This document shows positions 43,129 to 51,795 of a stretch of DNA of 57,673 nt, in pieces. Origin of the DNA: Jiangella asiatica. GTDB taxonomy: Bacteria; Actinomycetota; Actinomycetes; Jiangellales; Jiangellaceae. The notes under the pieces are model-generated. The model ran no database searches. It was given only the letters and a program-made list of their open reading frames with translations, and was not told the origin of the DNA. Location: NCBI RefSeq assembly GCF_004349065.1, contig NZ_SMKZ01000044.1, positions 1-57,673 on the forward strand. Direction: 5' to 3'. A program made the position numbers and the translations under genes. Every line of letters starts with the position of its first letter. Position 1 is the stretch's first letter.

Positions 43129-44025
43129 GCGGCTCCGCTCGGCGGCGACCAGCTCGCGGGTGGCCGGCGCGACCTCGGCGGCGAACAGCTCGATCGCCGC
43201 CGGGTCGTCGTCGGCCAGGATGAACGCGCTGGTTCCGTACTCGAAAGTCAGGCCGGCCAGGTCCTCGGCCCACCGCTGCGGCGGCCCGTCGAGGAACCCG
43301 CCGGCCTGTGCGGTGAAACGGCCGCCGACGTTGAGCAGTCGGCGGACGGCGGCCGGGTCCCGGCCCGCCTCCGCAGCGGCCTCGTCGATGTGCTTGTTCA
43401 AGTCGGTCAGATCGGCCGTACCACCCGGCAGGTATCCCAGCGACGGCAGCCAGCCGTCGGCCAGCCGCCCGGTCAGCGCCAGCATCCGCGGTTTGTACGC
43501 GCCGACCCAGATGCCGATGTCGTGCGCCGGGAGCGGACCGCGCTTGGCGCCGTGAAGCCGGTAGTGGTCGCCGTCGAAGCGGGCGCCGCCGCGCCGGTCC
43601 GCGGTCCAGATCTCGCGGATCACCCCGATGCCCTCGGCCAGCGCGTCCACGGCGTGCCCGGTGGACAGCCGCCGCCCGCCCATCGCCTCGACGCCGTCCC
43701 AGAAGGCGCCGGCGCCCAGACCCAGCTCGAACCGTCCGCCGCTGAGCAGGTCGAGGCTGGCGGCGGCGCGGGCCAGGACGGCCGGCTGCCGCAGCGGCAG
43801 GTTCAGCACGTTGCCGGCGACCGTCACCCGCTCGGTCCGCGAGGCGACGTAGGACAGCAGGGTCCACGTGTCGTGGAACGACGGCTGGTAGGGATGGTCC
43901 TGGAACGTGACCAGGTCCAGGCCGACACGGTCGGCGAGCACGGCGCGGTCCACCGCGTACCGGGCCGGCTGGGCGGTGGGCGTGACGAACGTCCCGAACA
44001 GCAGGTCCTGTCCGTAGTCGGTCAT
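43126..44025 (-). CDS. LLM-class flavin/F420-dependent oxidoreductase
   Basis: 299-aa luciferase-like TIM-barrel oxidoreductase (FGTFVTPTAQPARYAVDRA..., VTFQDHPYQPSFHDTWTLLSYVASRTERV, LGLGAGAFWDGVEAMGG). Members use F420 or FMN. Its ATG overlaps the end of the fused oxidoreductase gene upstream. Its whole length is closely similar to the N-terminal half of that neighbour, so the two arose by duplication. Substrate unknown. Confidence 0.88.
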   Translation of the reverse strand: MTDYGQDLLFGTFVTPTAQPARYAVDRAVLADRVGLDLVTFQDHPYQPSFHDTWTLLSYVASRTERVTVAGNVLNLPLRQPAVLARAAASLDLLSGGRFELGLGAGAFWDGVEAMGGRRLSTGHAVDALAEGIGVIREIWTADRRGGARFDGDHYRLHGAKRGPLPAHDIGIWVGAYKPRMLALTGRLADGWLPSLGYLPGGTADLTDLNKHIDEAAAEAGRDPAAVRRLLNVGGRFTAQAGGFLDGPPQRWAEDLAGLTFEYGTSAFILADDDPAAIELFAAEVAPATRELVAAERSR

Positions 44026-46322
44026 GCGTTCACTCCTGTTGCGCCGGCGACGGCTCTGTCGGCGTCGGCCGGCTGGATGTTGAGGTTGTCGCGGAAGAGG
44101 TTGTCCGGGTCGAGGCGCCGCTTCAGCCCGCGCAGCCGTGCCAGCGTCCGGGGCGGGTACGCGTCGGCCACCCGTTCGGGCCGCCGGTCGGTCTCGAAGC
44201 TGAGGTAGAGGCCGTCGAAGTGCTCGGCGAGGGAGTCCCAGAGCTGGTCCAGCCGCTTCCGGTCGACGCCCATCGCGATGAGGCTGAAGCCGGCGTCGCG
44301 GTGCGCATAGGCGGTCGCGTCGGGGTCGACGTCGGCGACCGCACCGCCGACGGTGCGCACCTGGAAGAAGTAGACGACGCCGCTGCGCAGCAGGTCGGCG
44401 ACGGCCGCGGCGAGCTCGGGCGTGATCTCCCGGGTGAACGCCGAGCGCGTGACCGGCTCGCCGTGGCCCTGGTGGTCGCCGTCGGACGCCGTCGCCATGA
44501 CGCCCGCGTACGGCGTGATGACCACCTGCTGCTGGTACAGCGGCGCGATCCGGGCGAACGGCTCCAGCTGCTCGACTATCACGTCCGGGTCGGCGGAGTC
44601 GACCACCGCCATGACCTGGGCGACGGCCGGCTGGCCGCGCCGCGGCGGTCCCATGACCAGGAACGCCGTGGTGTCGCGCGGAGCCGCCGAGGCGACCCGG
44701 CCGAACTCCTCCAGGAACGTGGCGGGGTCGCTGGCGTCGAGGGCCAGCTGCGCCCAGCCGACGTCGCCGACCTCGTCGACCTCGAACTCGAACCAGGTGA
44801 CGACTCCGAGGTTCGCGCCGGCGCCGCGCACCGCCCAGAGCAGCTCCGGGTTCTCGGTGTCGCTGGCGCGCACGACCGAGCCGTCGGCGAGCACCATCTC
44901 GACCGCGCGCACGTGGTCGATGGTCAGCCCGTGCTTGCGGCCGAGGAACCCGATACCGCCCGCGGTGGCCAGGCCGCCGACGCCCACGCCGCCGTAGTCG
45001 CCGGAGCTCAGCGCCCAGCCGTACGGTCTCAGCGCGGCGGCCACCTGCTTCCAGCGCGCGCCGGCGCCGATGCGGACCCGGCGGGTGGCCTCGTCGAGCA
45101 CCTCGATGCCGTCGATGAGCCCGAGGTCGATCACGATGCCGCCGTCGTTCGTGGATCGCCCGCTGATGCCGTGGCCGCCGCTGCGCACGGCCAGCGGCAG
45201 GTGCGGGTGGCGGCGGGCGAAGGCCAGCGCGTCGGCCACCTCGGCGGAGTCGCGCGGCCGCAGCACCAGGCCGGGCGCGCCGCCGCGCAGATAGGTCGAG
45301 CGCACCCGCGGGTAGGCGATGTCGCCGGGCTCCACGGCGGAGTCGGCCAGCGAGGCGGGTACGCCGGCGTAGTCGATGTCGTCGCGCCGGGCCGCCCGCG
45401 CCGCGGAGTCGCGCGGCTCCGCGGTGGGCAGAGGCGCCGGCAGCTCCCGGTCGACCGCCTCGCGCAGCGCGGGCGCGACCTCACCGGCGAACCGCGCCAT
45501 CATGTCCGCGTCGTCGGTCATCAGGATGAACGTGCCGACACCCTCCTCGACCACCAGCGGCAGCAGCTCGTCGACCCACTGCTGCGGCGGTCCGTCGAGC
45601 AGGCCGCCGCGGCGCGGTGAGAACCGGCCGGCGATGTTGACCAGCCGGCGGACGTCGGCCGGCTCGCGGCCGGCTCCGGCCGCGGCCTCGTCGATGATCT
45701 TGTTGCCGGCGCGCAGGTCGCCCGGCCGCAGGTTGGGCAGCGAGACCACCCAGCCGTCGGCCTTGCGCCCGATGAGCCGCTGCATGCGCGGCCGCTGGGC
45801 GCCCAGCCAGATCGGGATCCGGTGCGCGGGCAGCGGGCCGCGCCCGGCACCGGCGGCGCGGTGATGCCGGCCGTCCACCCGCAGCGGCGTCTGGTCACCG
45901 GCGTCCAGGATGCCGCGGACGACGTCGACGGCCTCGCTCAGCGCGTCGACGGCGTCGCCGGGCGTGCGTCGAGGCCCGCCCATCGCCTCGATCGCGTCCC
46001 AGAACGCACCGGCGCCCAGTGCCAGGTCCAGCCGGCCGCCGGAGAGCAGGTCGAGGCTCGCGGCGCTGCGGGCCAGCACGGCCGGGTTGCGCAACGGCAC
46101 GTTCAGCACGTTGCCGGCCAGGTGCACCCGCTCGGTGCGCCCGGCCACCCACGACATCAGCGTCCAGGTGTCGAGGAACGCCGGCTGGTACGGGTGGTCC
46201 TGGAACGTCACCAGGTCGAAGCCCAGCTCCTCGCTGCGCCGCGCCAGCTCCACCGGGGTGTTCGGCGACGCGCTCACCGGGGTGACGAACGTCCCGAACC
46301 GGACCGGATGTCCGTAGTTCAT
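44022..46322 (-). CDS. Fusion: LLM oxidoreductase + FAD-linked (berberine-bridge-like) oxidase
   Basis: 766 aa. Residues 1-295 are an LLM oxidoreductase (VTFQDHPYQPAFLDTWTLMSWVAGRTERV, LALGAGAFWDAIEAMGG). After a linker (about 296-330) comes a VAO-type FAD oxidase (about 335-750): FAD-attaching His in RSGGHGISGRS, GDYGGVGVGGLATAGGIG, and the berberine-bridge C-terminus (RLRGLKRRLDPDNLFRDNLNI). The second covalent Cys of bicovalent enzymes is absent, so only His linkage is expected. One chain would combine F420/FMN and FAD redox chemistry, perhaps sequential oxidation of one metabolite. An operator-like palindrome precedes it. Confidence 0.88.
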   Translation of the reverse strand: MNYGHPVRFGTFVTPVSASPNTPVELARRSEELGFDLVTFQDHPYQPAFLDTWTLMSWVAGRTERVHLAGNVLNVPLRNPAVLARSAASLDLLSGGRLDLALGAGAFWDAIEAMGGPRRTPGDAVDALSEAVDVVRGILDAGDQTPLRVDGRHHRAAGAGRGPLPAHRIPIWLGAQRPRMQRLIGRKADGWVVSLPNLRPGDLRAGNKIIDEAAAGAGREPADVRRLVNIAGRFSPRRGGLLDGPPQQWVDELLPLVVEEGVGTFILMTDDADMMARFAGEVAPALREAVDRELPAPLPTAEPRDSAARAARRDDIDYAGVPASLADSAVEPGDIAYPRVRSTYLRGGAPGLVLRPRDSAEVADALAFARRHPHLPLAVRSGGHGISGRSTNDGGIVIDLGLIDGIEVLDEATRRVRIGAGARWKQVAAALRPYGWALSSGDYGGVGVGGLATAGGIGFLGRKHGLTIDHVRAVEMVLADGSVVRASDTENPELLWAVRGAGANLGVVTWFEFEVDEVGDVGWAQLALDASDPATFLEEFGRVASAAPRDTTAFLVMGPPRRGQPAVAQVMAVVDSADPDVIVEQLEPFARIAPLYQQQVVITPYAGVMATASDGDHQGHGEPVTRSAFTREITPELAAAVADLLRSGVVYFFQVRTVGGAVADVDPDATAYAHRDAGFSLIAMGVDRKRLDQLWDSLAEHFDGLYLSFETDRRPERVADAYPPRTLARLRGLKRRLDPDNLFRDNLNIQPADADRAVAGATGVNA

Positions 46323-46352
46323 CGACGGAGCTCCTCATCTTCGGTGTAGCAG

Positions 46353-46373
46353 ATCGTCTGTGGAACAGATGAT
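46353..46373. promoter_or_regulatory. GntR-type palindrome upstream of the fused oxidoreductase gene
   Basis: ATCGTCTGT-GGA-ACAGATGAT pairs at 8 of 9 positions per arm and has the GT-N3-AC core typical of FadR-subfamily operators. It is 30 bases before the start codon. Confidence 0.65.
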
Positions 46374-46439
46374 ATGCCAACCCACCGATGCTTCCGCACC
46401 TTCCCATCTGCAAACCCACCACCGTCACCCCCGAAATGA

Positions 46440-46764
46440 TCACGTTCAGCACGAGATCTCGTGGTCCACCACGCCTGTAAGCCTCGTGAGGCGCGGAGGA
46501 TCCTCGTGGTGTGCGCGTGGGGCTCGGGCGGCGGCGCGACCACCATCGCCGCCCGCGACCCGCCACAGCCGTTCCAGCGGCGCCGGGCGGCACAGCGGGA
46601 ACCGCCGGCCCTCGTCCAGCTCGGCGGCCTGCGGGTCGAGCGCGGCGACCGCGCGCTCGGGTTCCGGGACGAAGTTGGCGGTCAGGCCGCGGCCAGCGCT
46701 CCCGCGCCGCAACCGACGTCCAGCACCCCGGATGCCATGGGCTGACCCTGGCGCCGCCGGACGG
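46440..46764 (-). pseudogene. SAM-dependent methyltransferase remnant
   Basis: In the 440-base space between the fused oxidoreductase and gntR, the minus strand encodes the class I motif SGVLDVGCGAGALAA, which stops at once; in another frame it continues NFVPEPERAVAALDPQAAEL and DEGRRFPLCRPAPLERLWRVAG. Both pieces match neighbouring parts of one methyltransferase family, with the intervening segments lost. Not functional. The remaining bases near 46374-46440 show nothing recognisable. Confidence 0.65.
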
Positions 46765-47490
46765 TCAGGCATCCGACACGAAGGGAAGGAGCCGGTCCCG
46801 CGACGAGGTCAGGTGCCGGCGCATCGCCTCGGCGCCGGCTTCGGGGTCACCGTCGGCGATGGCGCGGGCGACCGTGTCGTGCTCGCGCAGCGCCGGGTCG
46901 CCCAGCTCGGCCGCCATCCGGATGCGGAACGTGCGTAGGTGGGTGCGGGTGCGGCGGAACGCGTCGGCGGCGGTCGCGTTGCCGGCGACCCGGAAGACCA
47001 GCTCGTGGAAGCGCTGGTCGTGCTCCTGCATCGCGCGGTACGTGCTGAGGTCCATGGTGCGGCCGAGGCCCGCGGGATGCGCGACCTCCTCACGCAAGCC
47101 GGCGATGTCGGCGGCCGTCGCGCGCCGGGCCGCCAGCGCCGCCGCCCACGGCTCGACGGCAAGCCTGAACTCCCACAGGTCCTCGAACTCCGCCCGGGTG
47201 ATGACGGGGTTGGTGAAGTAGCCGCGCGCGCCGCGCTTGGTGACCAGCTCGTCGGCGGCCAGCCGCAGCAGAGCCTCGCGCACCGGGGTGGGCGAGACGC
47301 CGACCTGCCGCGCGATGACGTCGATGCGCAGCGGCGTCTCCGGCTCCAGCGTCAGGTCCATGATGCGGGCCTTGAGGTGCTCGTACACGACGCTGGTCAG
47401 GTCGGTGCGGCCGGTGGTGAGCCGGTCGAACTCCGGCAGCGTGGCGTCGGTGCGTGGGGCCATGACTCGTCCACTCTTCGATCGGGCCAT
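46765..47490 (-). CDS. FCD-type GntR regulator, probable controller of mannonate dehydratase gene
   Basis: 241 aa: winged helix (VVYEHLKARIMDLTLEPETPLRIDVIARQVGVSPTPVREALLRLAADELV) and FCD domain with metal-site type residues (EFRLAVEPWAAALAA, QEHDQRFHELVFR). An in-frame ATG at 47463 is an alternative start, since the operator at 47494-47513 nearly touches the first ATG. Divergent from the dehydratase gene. Hexuronate-pathway regulators such as UxuR/ExuR are of this type. Confidence 0.88.
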   Translation of the reverse strand: MARSKSGRVMAPRTDATLPEFDRLTTGRTDLTSVVYEHLKARIMDLTLEPETPLRIDVIARQVGVSPTPVREALLRLAADELVTKRGARGYFTNPVITRAEFEDLWEFRLAVEPWAAALAARRATAADIAGLREEVAHPAGLGRTMDLSTYRAMQEHDQRFHELVFRVAGNATAADAFRRTRTHLRTFRIRMAAELGDPALREHDTVARAIADGDPEAGAEAMRRHLTSSRDRLLPFVSDA

Positions 47491-47493
47491 ACT

Positions 47494-47513
47494 CTATGCC
47501 CTATAGGGTATAG
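47494..47513. promoter_or_regulatory. Operator between gntR and mannonate dehydratase gene
   Basis: CTATGCCC-TATA-GGGTATAG: 7 of 8 arm positions pair and the central CCCTATAGGG is fully symmetric. Located 24 bases before the dehydratase ATG. Confidence 0.75.
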
Positions 47514-47537
47514 GCCGCACCGCGAGAGGATCGCCGC

Positions 47538-48776
47538 ATGAAGATCGATGTCGCCGAGGTCGTCGTCACCAGCCCGGACCGCAACTTCGTCACGCTGCGG
47601 CTGACCACCGACGACGGGGTGGTGGGGCTGGGCGACGCGACGCTCAACGGGCGCGAGCTCGCCGTCGTCTCGTACCTGCAGGACCACGTCGTGCCGCTGC
47701 TGCTGGGCCGCGACGCCCACGCCATCGAGGACACCTGGCAGTTCCTGTACCGCGGTGCCTACTGGCGACGGGGTCCGGTCACCATGGCGGCCATCGCCGC
47801 CGTCGACGTCGCGCTGTGGGACATCAAGGCCAAGGCCGCCGGGATGCCCCTCTACCAGCTGCTGGGCGGCGCCAGCCGGCGCGGCCTGCTCGCGTACGGG
47901 CACGCCAGCGGCCGCGACATGCCGGAGCTGTTCGACTCCGTCCGGTTGCACCTGGAGCAGGGGTACCGCGCCATCCGCATCCAGTCCGGCGTGCCCGGGC
48001 TCAACGCCATCTACGGCATCGCCAGCAACGCCACCGCCATCGGCAACATCGGTGTGCGCTACGACCACGAGCCGGCCCAGCGCGCGCCATTGCCGGCGGA
48101 GGAGGACTGGGACACCCGCTCCTACCTGCGCCACCTGCCCGACGTGTTCGAGGCCGCCCGCAACGAGTTCGGCCCGGAGCTGCCGCTGCTGCACGACGCG
48201 CACCACCGGCTCACCCCGATCCAGGCCGCCAAGCTGGGCAAGGCGCTGGAGCCCTACGACCTGTTCTGGCTCGAGGACTGCACCCCGGCGGAGAACCAGG
48301 ACGCGCTGCGGCTGGTTCGCCAGCACACCACCACGCCGCTGGCCATCGGCGAGATCTTCAACACCGTCTGGGACTACCAGACGCTCATCCGCGAGCAGCT
48401 CATCGACTACGTCCGCTCCGCGGTCACGCACACCGGCGGCATCACCCACCTGAAGCGCATCCTGGAGTGCGCCGCCCAGTACCAGATCAAGTCCGGCATG
48501 CACGGTCCCACCGACATCTCGCCGGTCGGCATGGCCGCGGCCATGCACCTGGGCCTGGCGCTGCACAACTTCGGCATCCAGGAGTACATGCGGCACGGGG
48601 CGCGCACCGACGCCGTCTTCCGGCAGTCGTTCACGTTCGCCGACGGCCTGCTGCATCCCGGCGACGAGCCCGGCCTCGGCGTCGCGCTCGACCTCGACGA
48701 GGCGGGGAAGTACCCGTACCAGCGGGCGTACCTGCCATTCAACCGGCTCAAGGACGGCACCGTCCACGACTGGTGA
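47538..48776 (+). CDS. manD: D-mannonate dehydratase, enolase superfamily (ManD type)
   Basis: 412 aa. It removes water from D-mannonate to give 2-keto-3-deoxygluconate in glucuronate breakdown. ManD hallmarks: [20 protein letters not shown] (metal Asp and His), [25 protein letters not shown] and [17 protein letters not shown], ending in the conserved ...VHDW. Some relatives are low-activity gluconate/mannonate dehydratases or degenerate RspA-like proteins, so activity is likely but not certain. GAGAGGA ribosome site upstream. It fits with release of uronates by the PL8 lyases elsewhere in the window. Confidence 0.88.
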   Translation: MKIDVAEVVVTSPDRNFVTLRLTTDDGVVGLGDATLNGRELAVVSYLQDHVVPLLLGRDAHAIEDTWQFLYRGAYWRRGPVTMAAIAAVDVALWDIKAKAAGMPLYQLLGGASRRGLLAYGHASGRDMPELFDSVRLHLEQGYRAIRIQSGVPGLNAIYGIASNATAIGNIGVRYDHEPAQRAPLPAEEDWDTRSYLRHLPDVFEAARNEFGPELPLLHDAHHRLTPIQAAKLGKALEPYDLFWLEDCTPAENQDALRLVRQHTTTPLAIGEIFNTVWDYQTLIREQLIDYVRSAVTHTGGITHLKRILECAAQYQIKSGMHGPTDISPVGMAAAMHLGLALHNFGIQEYMRHGARTDAVFRQSFTFADGLLHPGDEPGLGVALDLDEAGKYPYQRAYLPFNRLKDGTVHDW

Positions 48777-48846
48777 ACGGCGGCGGCTGTACGCCGGCGG
48801 CGAAAGCGTCTCCCGTGCCCGGTGGGGTCGCGGCTACCGTGATCTC

Positions 48847-49206
48847 GTGACCCCACCCGAGGACCGCGAGCGGCCGTCGCCGCCGCTGCTGCGCACCATG
48901 CTCGGTGACGTCCTGCGTCGTACCCGCCAGGAGCAGGGACGCACGCTTGCCGACGTCGCCGGTGACGCCACGGTGTCGCTGCCGTACCTGTCAGAGCTGG
49001 AACGCGGCCGCAAGGAGGCCTCCTCGGAGGTCCTCGCCGCCATCTGCGACGCGCTGGGCGTGGAGCTGGCCGACGTGCTGGGCGCGGTCCGCCGCGACCT
49101 CGTCGACCACCGGGCCACCGTCATCCGGCTCGACGCGGTCCGCCGGCGCCCCGGCGCCCCGGAGCGCCGCCACGGCTCCGGCGACGTCCTCCTGCTCGCC
49201 GCCTGA
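48847..49206 (+). CDS. PopR/ClgR-like XRE regulator with C-terminal Ala-Ala
   Basis: 119 aa: helix-turn-helix ([65 protein letters not shown]) very like ClgR and PopR, the activators of clpP operons in actinomycetes. The chain ends VLLLAA. In Streptomyces PopR the last two alanines mark the protein for degradation by ClpP1P2. Convergent with the clpP pair, separated only by a long hairpin. Likely activates that pair when the main Clp protease is impaired. Confidence 0.85.
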   Translation: MTPPEDRERPSPPLLRTMLGDVLRRTRQEQGRTLADVAGDATVSLPYLSELERGRKEASSEVLAAICDALGVELADVLGAVRRDLVDHRATVIRLDAVRRRPGAPERRHGSGDVLLLAA

Positions 49207-49220
49207 TCGGGCTCACCTGG

Positions 49221-49270
49221 GTGATCGACAGGGGCCGCCGCCCCTGCGGCGGCGACCCCCTGTCGATCAC
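49221..49270. terminator. Long bidirectional terminator between popR-like and clpP genes
   Basis: GTGATCGACAGGGG (49221-49234) pairs perfectly with CCCCTGTCGATCAC (49257-49270); inside it CCGCCGC-CCCT-GCGGCGG forms a second 7-bp stem. The 50-base structure fills the gap between the two stop codons. Confidence 0.85.
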
Positions 49271-49271
49271 G

Positions 49272-49889
49272 TCAGCCGGCCAGCGCCTCGGCGGGTACTG
49301 GCTTGCGGCTGGTGATGATCTGGTCGGCCAGGCCGTAGGCCACCGCTTCCTGGGCGCTGAACGTCTTGTGCCGGTCGGTGTCGGCCCGGATCTTGTGCAC
49401 CGGGTGGCCGGTGTGGCGGCTGAGGATCTCGTCCATCTCCGCGCGCACCTTCGCCACCTCCTTGGCCTGCACGGCGAGGTCCGGCAGGGTGCCGCGGGCC
49501 TGGCTGGACGGCTGGTGCAGCATCACCTTCGCGTGCGGCAGCACCGCCCGCCGGCCGGGCGCGCCCGCCGCCAGCAGCACCGCCGCCGTCTCCGACGCCT
49601 GGCCCATGCAGGTGGTGGCCACCGGCGGCTTGACGAACTGCATGGTGTCGTAGATCGCCGTCAGCGCGCTGTAGGTGCCGCCGGGGGAGTTGATGTAGAG
49701 CCCGATCTCCAGGTCCGGACTGGTCGCCTCCAGGTGGAGCAGCTGTGCCATGACGACGTTGGCGACGCCGTCGTCGATCGGGGTGCCGATGAAGACGATC
49801 CGCTCGGACAGCAGCCGCGAGTAGATGTCGAACGCGCGCTCGCCGGTCGGAGTCTTCTCGATGACGGTGGGGATCGTGTACTGGCTCAC
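49272..49889 (-). CDS. ClpP-family protease subunit with altered catalytic Ser position
   Basis: 205 aa. The fold matches ClpP ([45 protein letters not shown]). The catalytic His125 and Asp170 are present, but the Ser box reads GQASETAA instead of GQAASMGA: Glu100 occupies the nucleophile position (25 residues before His, as in E. coli) and Ser99 is one place earlier. It may be inactive, structural or use a shifted Ser. GTG start overlaps the stop of the canonical clpP. Presumably the partner of that subunit in a mixed 14-mer like ClpP3/ClpP4. Confidence 0.85.
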   Translation of the reverse strand: MSQYTIPTVIEKTPTGERAFDIYSRLLSERIVFIGTPIDDGVANVVMAQLLHLEATSPDLEIGLYINSPGGTYSALTAIYDTMQFVKPPVATTCMGQASETAAVLLAAGAPGRRAVLPHAKVMLHQPSSQARGTLPDLAVQAKEVAKVRAEMDEILSRHTGHPVHKIRADTDRHKTFSAQEAVAYGLADQIITSRKPVPAEALAG

Positions 49890-50509
49890 GCGCCCACCCC
49901 CACGCCCGGGCGCCCGGAGGTGGGGCGCACGTCGTCGACCCGCTCGACGAGGTGGTCGACGAAGCCGTACGCGAGCGCCTCGTCGGCGGTGAACCAGCGG
50001 TCGCGCTGGCTGTCCTCCTCGATGCGCTGCGGCGTCTGGCCGGTGTGTTCGGCCGTCAGCCGGGTCATCAGTGCGGACGTGCGCTCGAGCTGGCGGGAGT
50101 AGATCTCGATGTCGGCGGCGGTGCCGCCGAAGCCGGCCGAGCCCTGGTGCATCAGCACCGTCGCGTGCGGCAGGGCGTACCGCTTGCCCGGCGTCCCGGC
50201 GGACAGCAGGAACTGACCCATGCTCGCGGCCAGCCCCATCGCCAGCGTGCTGACGTCGTTGGGGATCAGCCGCATGGTGTCGTAGATGGCCAGCCCGGCG
50301 CTGACCGAGCCGCCGGGGGAGTTGATGTAGAGGCTGATGTCGCCGCGCGGGTCCTCGGCCGACAGCAGCAGCAGCTGCGCGCAGAGGCGGTTGGCGACCT
50401 GGTCGTCGACCTCGGTGCCGAGGACGATGATGCGCTGATGCAGGAGCCGGGCGGCGAGCTGGTCGTCGAGGGTCCCGACGGCGGTGGGTCCGGCGTTGGC
50501 GCTGGGCAC
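49886..50509 (-). CDS. ClpP-family ATP-dependent protease proteolytic subunit (canonical triad)
   Basis: 207 aa from GTG 50509, which has GGGAGA upstream; a longer frame exists but adds unlike residues. Triad: Ser96 in [12 protein letters not shown], His121 in VLMHQGSAG, Asp166 in IEEDSQRD. First gene of the clpP pair and translationally coupled to the second. It forms the barrel-shaped protease that works with ClpX/ClpC ATPases encoded elsewhere. By analogy with clpP3P4 it should be induced through the PopR-like regulator. Confidence 0.92.
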   Translation of the reverse strand: MPSANAGPTAVGTLDDQLAARLLHQRIIVLGTEVDDQVANRLCAQLLLLSAEDPRGDISLYINSPGGSVSAGLAIYDTMRLIPNDVSTLAMGLAASMGQFLLSAGTPGKRYALPHATVLMHQGSAGFGGTAADIEIYSRQLERTSALMTRLTAEHTGQTPQRIEEDSQRDRWFTADEALAYGFVDHLVERVDDVRPTSGRPGVGVGA

Positions 50510-50568
50510 GGTGTCTCCCGTCTGTCGAAGCGACGCCGGAATCTCCGGCCTCACCTCGATCCTTCGTC

Positions 50569-50580
50569 GCGCGATCGCGC
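50569..50580. promoter_or_regulatory. Palindrome upstream of the clpP pair
   Basis: GCGCGATCGCGC is a perfect 12-base palindrome 60 bases before the clpP start, a candidate PopR/ClgR site. GC-rich palindromes arise by chance often, so support is weak. Confidence 0.3.
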
Positions 50581-50676
50581 CGGACCAAGGAAATCTGCTG
50601 GCAGCAGAGGCGCGCCGGCCGGCGTAGCATCGTGCGTAGCGCAGGTCCACACATCGACGTGGCGGAGGTGTGCGAC

Positions 50677-50883
50677 ATGCACGCTCGCGTGGGCGATCAC
50701 ATCGTCATCAAAGGACACGCCGTCGGCGAGCACGACCGTGACGGCGAGGTCATCGAGATCCGCGGCCCCGGGGGTGAGCCGCCCTATGTCGTGCGCTGGA
50801 CCGGCAGCGAAGCGGTCACGGTGGTGTATCCGGGACCCGACGCCGCCATCGTGCACGGCGGCGCGCCGGGCCGGACACCGTAG
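50677..50883 (+). CDS. DUF1918 protein
   Basis: 68-aa protein of the actinobacterial DUF1918 family, a small SH3-like barrel: [51 protein letters not shown]. Function is not established. GGCGGAGG lies ten bases before the ATG. The last 68 bases overlap the convergent EamA gene, an unusually deep overlap. Confidence 0.88.
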   Translation: MHARVGDHIVIKGHAVGEHDRDGEVIEIRGPGGEPPYVVRWTGSEAVTVVYPGPDAAIVHGGAPGRTP

Positions 50884-51730
50884 CCGCCTCGCCGCCGCCT
50901 TCGCGGTGCAGGGTGACCGCGGCGACGACGAGGCCGACCCCGATCACCTCGGCCGGCGATGGGATCTGGGTGAGCACCACTATGCCGATCACCGTCGCCG
51001 TCGCCGGTAGCAGCGCCACCATCAGGGCGTACGTCGACCGCGCCAGCCTGCGCATCGCCAGCTGGTCCAGCACGTAGGGGATCACCGACGACGTGATGCC
51101 GACGCCGATCGCCGCGGCCAAGGCGACGGGATCACCGAACGCCGGGAGTGCGTCGGCGATCCCGAACGGCAGCGCCAGCACCGCCGCGATGCACATCGCC
51201 GTCGCCAGGCCGTCGATGCCGGACAGCCGCTGGTGCCGCGACACCCGGTGCGCGATCACGATGTAGCCGGTGAACAGCACCATGTTCGCCACCGCGAAGG
51301 CGAAGCCGGCTGGCGACCCGTCCAGGCTCACCTCGGCGAGGAACCCGACGCCGGTCACCGCCAGCGCGAGCGCCGCGAGGTTGCGGACGGTGCGCAGTGC
51401 GACGGCGGCGAGCAGGATCGGCCCGGCGAACTCGATGGCTGCGACGGTGCCCAGGGCGAGCTGGTCGATGGCGAGGTAGAAGCAGACGTTCATGAGCGCC
51501 AGCAACAGACCCCACGCCGCGACGGTGTGCCGCTCTGCCGTCGAGGCGGCGGCCCAGGCCCGCCACGGACGGCGCCACAGCGCGAACACCGCCGCCGCGG
51601 AGAGGATGCGCAGCCAGGCCACACCGAGCGGGTCGACCCGGGCGAAGAGCAGCACCGCGAACGCCGGCCCGAGGTAGTGGAACACCGCCGAGCCGACGAA
51701 GTACAGCTCCGGACGGATGCGCGCCGGCAT
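50816..51730 (-). CDS. EamA/DMT-family exporter (RhtA-like)
   Basis: 304 aa with ten membrane helices in two EamA repeats (YLGPAFAVLLFARVDPLGVAWLR; GFAFAVANMVLFTGYIV...SSVIPYVLDQLAMRRLARSTYALMVALLP). Similar in pattern to threonine/homoserine exporter RhtA. The basic tail ([15 protein letters not shown]) is encoded in the overlap with the DUF1918 gene. Substrate probably amino acids or related small metabolites. A GTG at 51739 is an alternative start. Confidence 0.85.
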   Translation of the reverse strand: MPARIRPELYFVGSAVFHYLGPAFAVLLFARVDPLGVAWLRILSAAAVFALWRRPWRAWAAASTAERHTVAAWGLLLALMNVCFYLAIDQLALGTVAAIEFAGPILLAAVALRTVRNLAALALAVTGVGFLAEVSLDGSPAGFAFAVANMVLFTGYIVIAHRVSRHQRLSGIDGLATAMCIAAVLALPFGIADALPAFGDPVALAAAIGVGITSSVIPYVLDQLAMRRLARSTYALMVALLPATATVIGIVVLTQIPSPAEVIGVGLVVAAVTLHREGGGEAATVSGPARRRARWRRRVPDTPP

Positions 51731-51795
51731 GCACCTCACCCAACACCCCGGGGCACTAATGTGTCAATGGCAGTTAGACCATTAGGGTGGTTGTC

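Noticed and set aside
44220-45620. 466-codon plus-strand frame within the fused oxidoreductase
   Set aside because: Shadow frame; the opposite strand carries clear LLM and FAD motifs.
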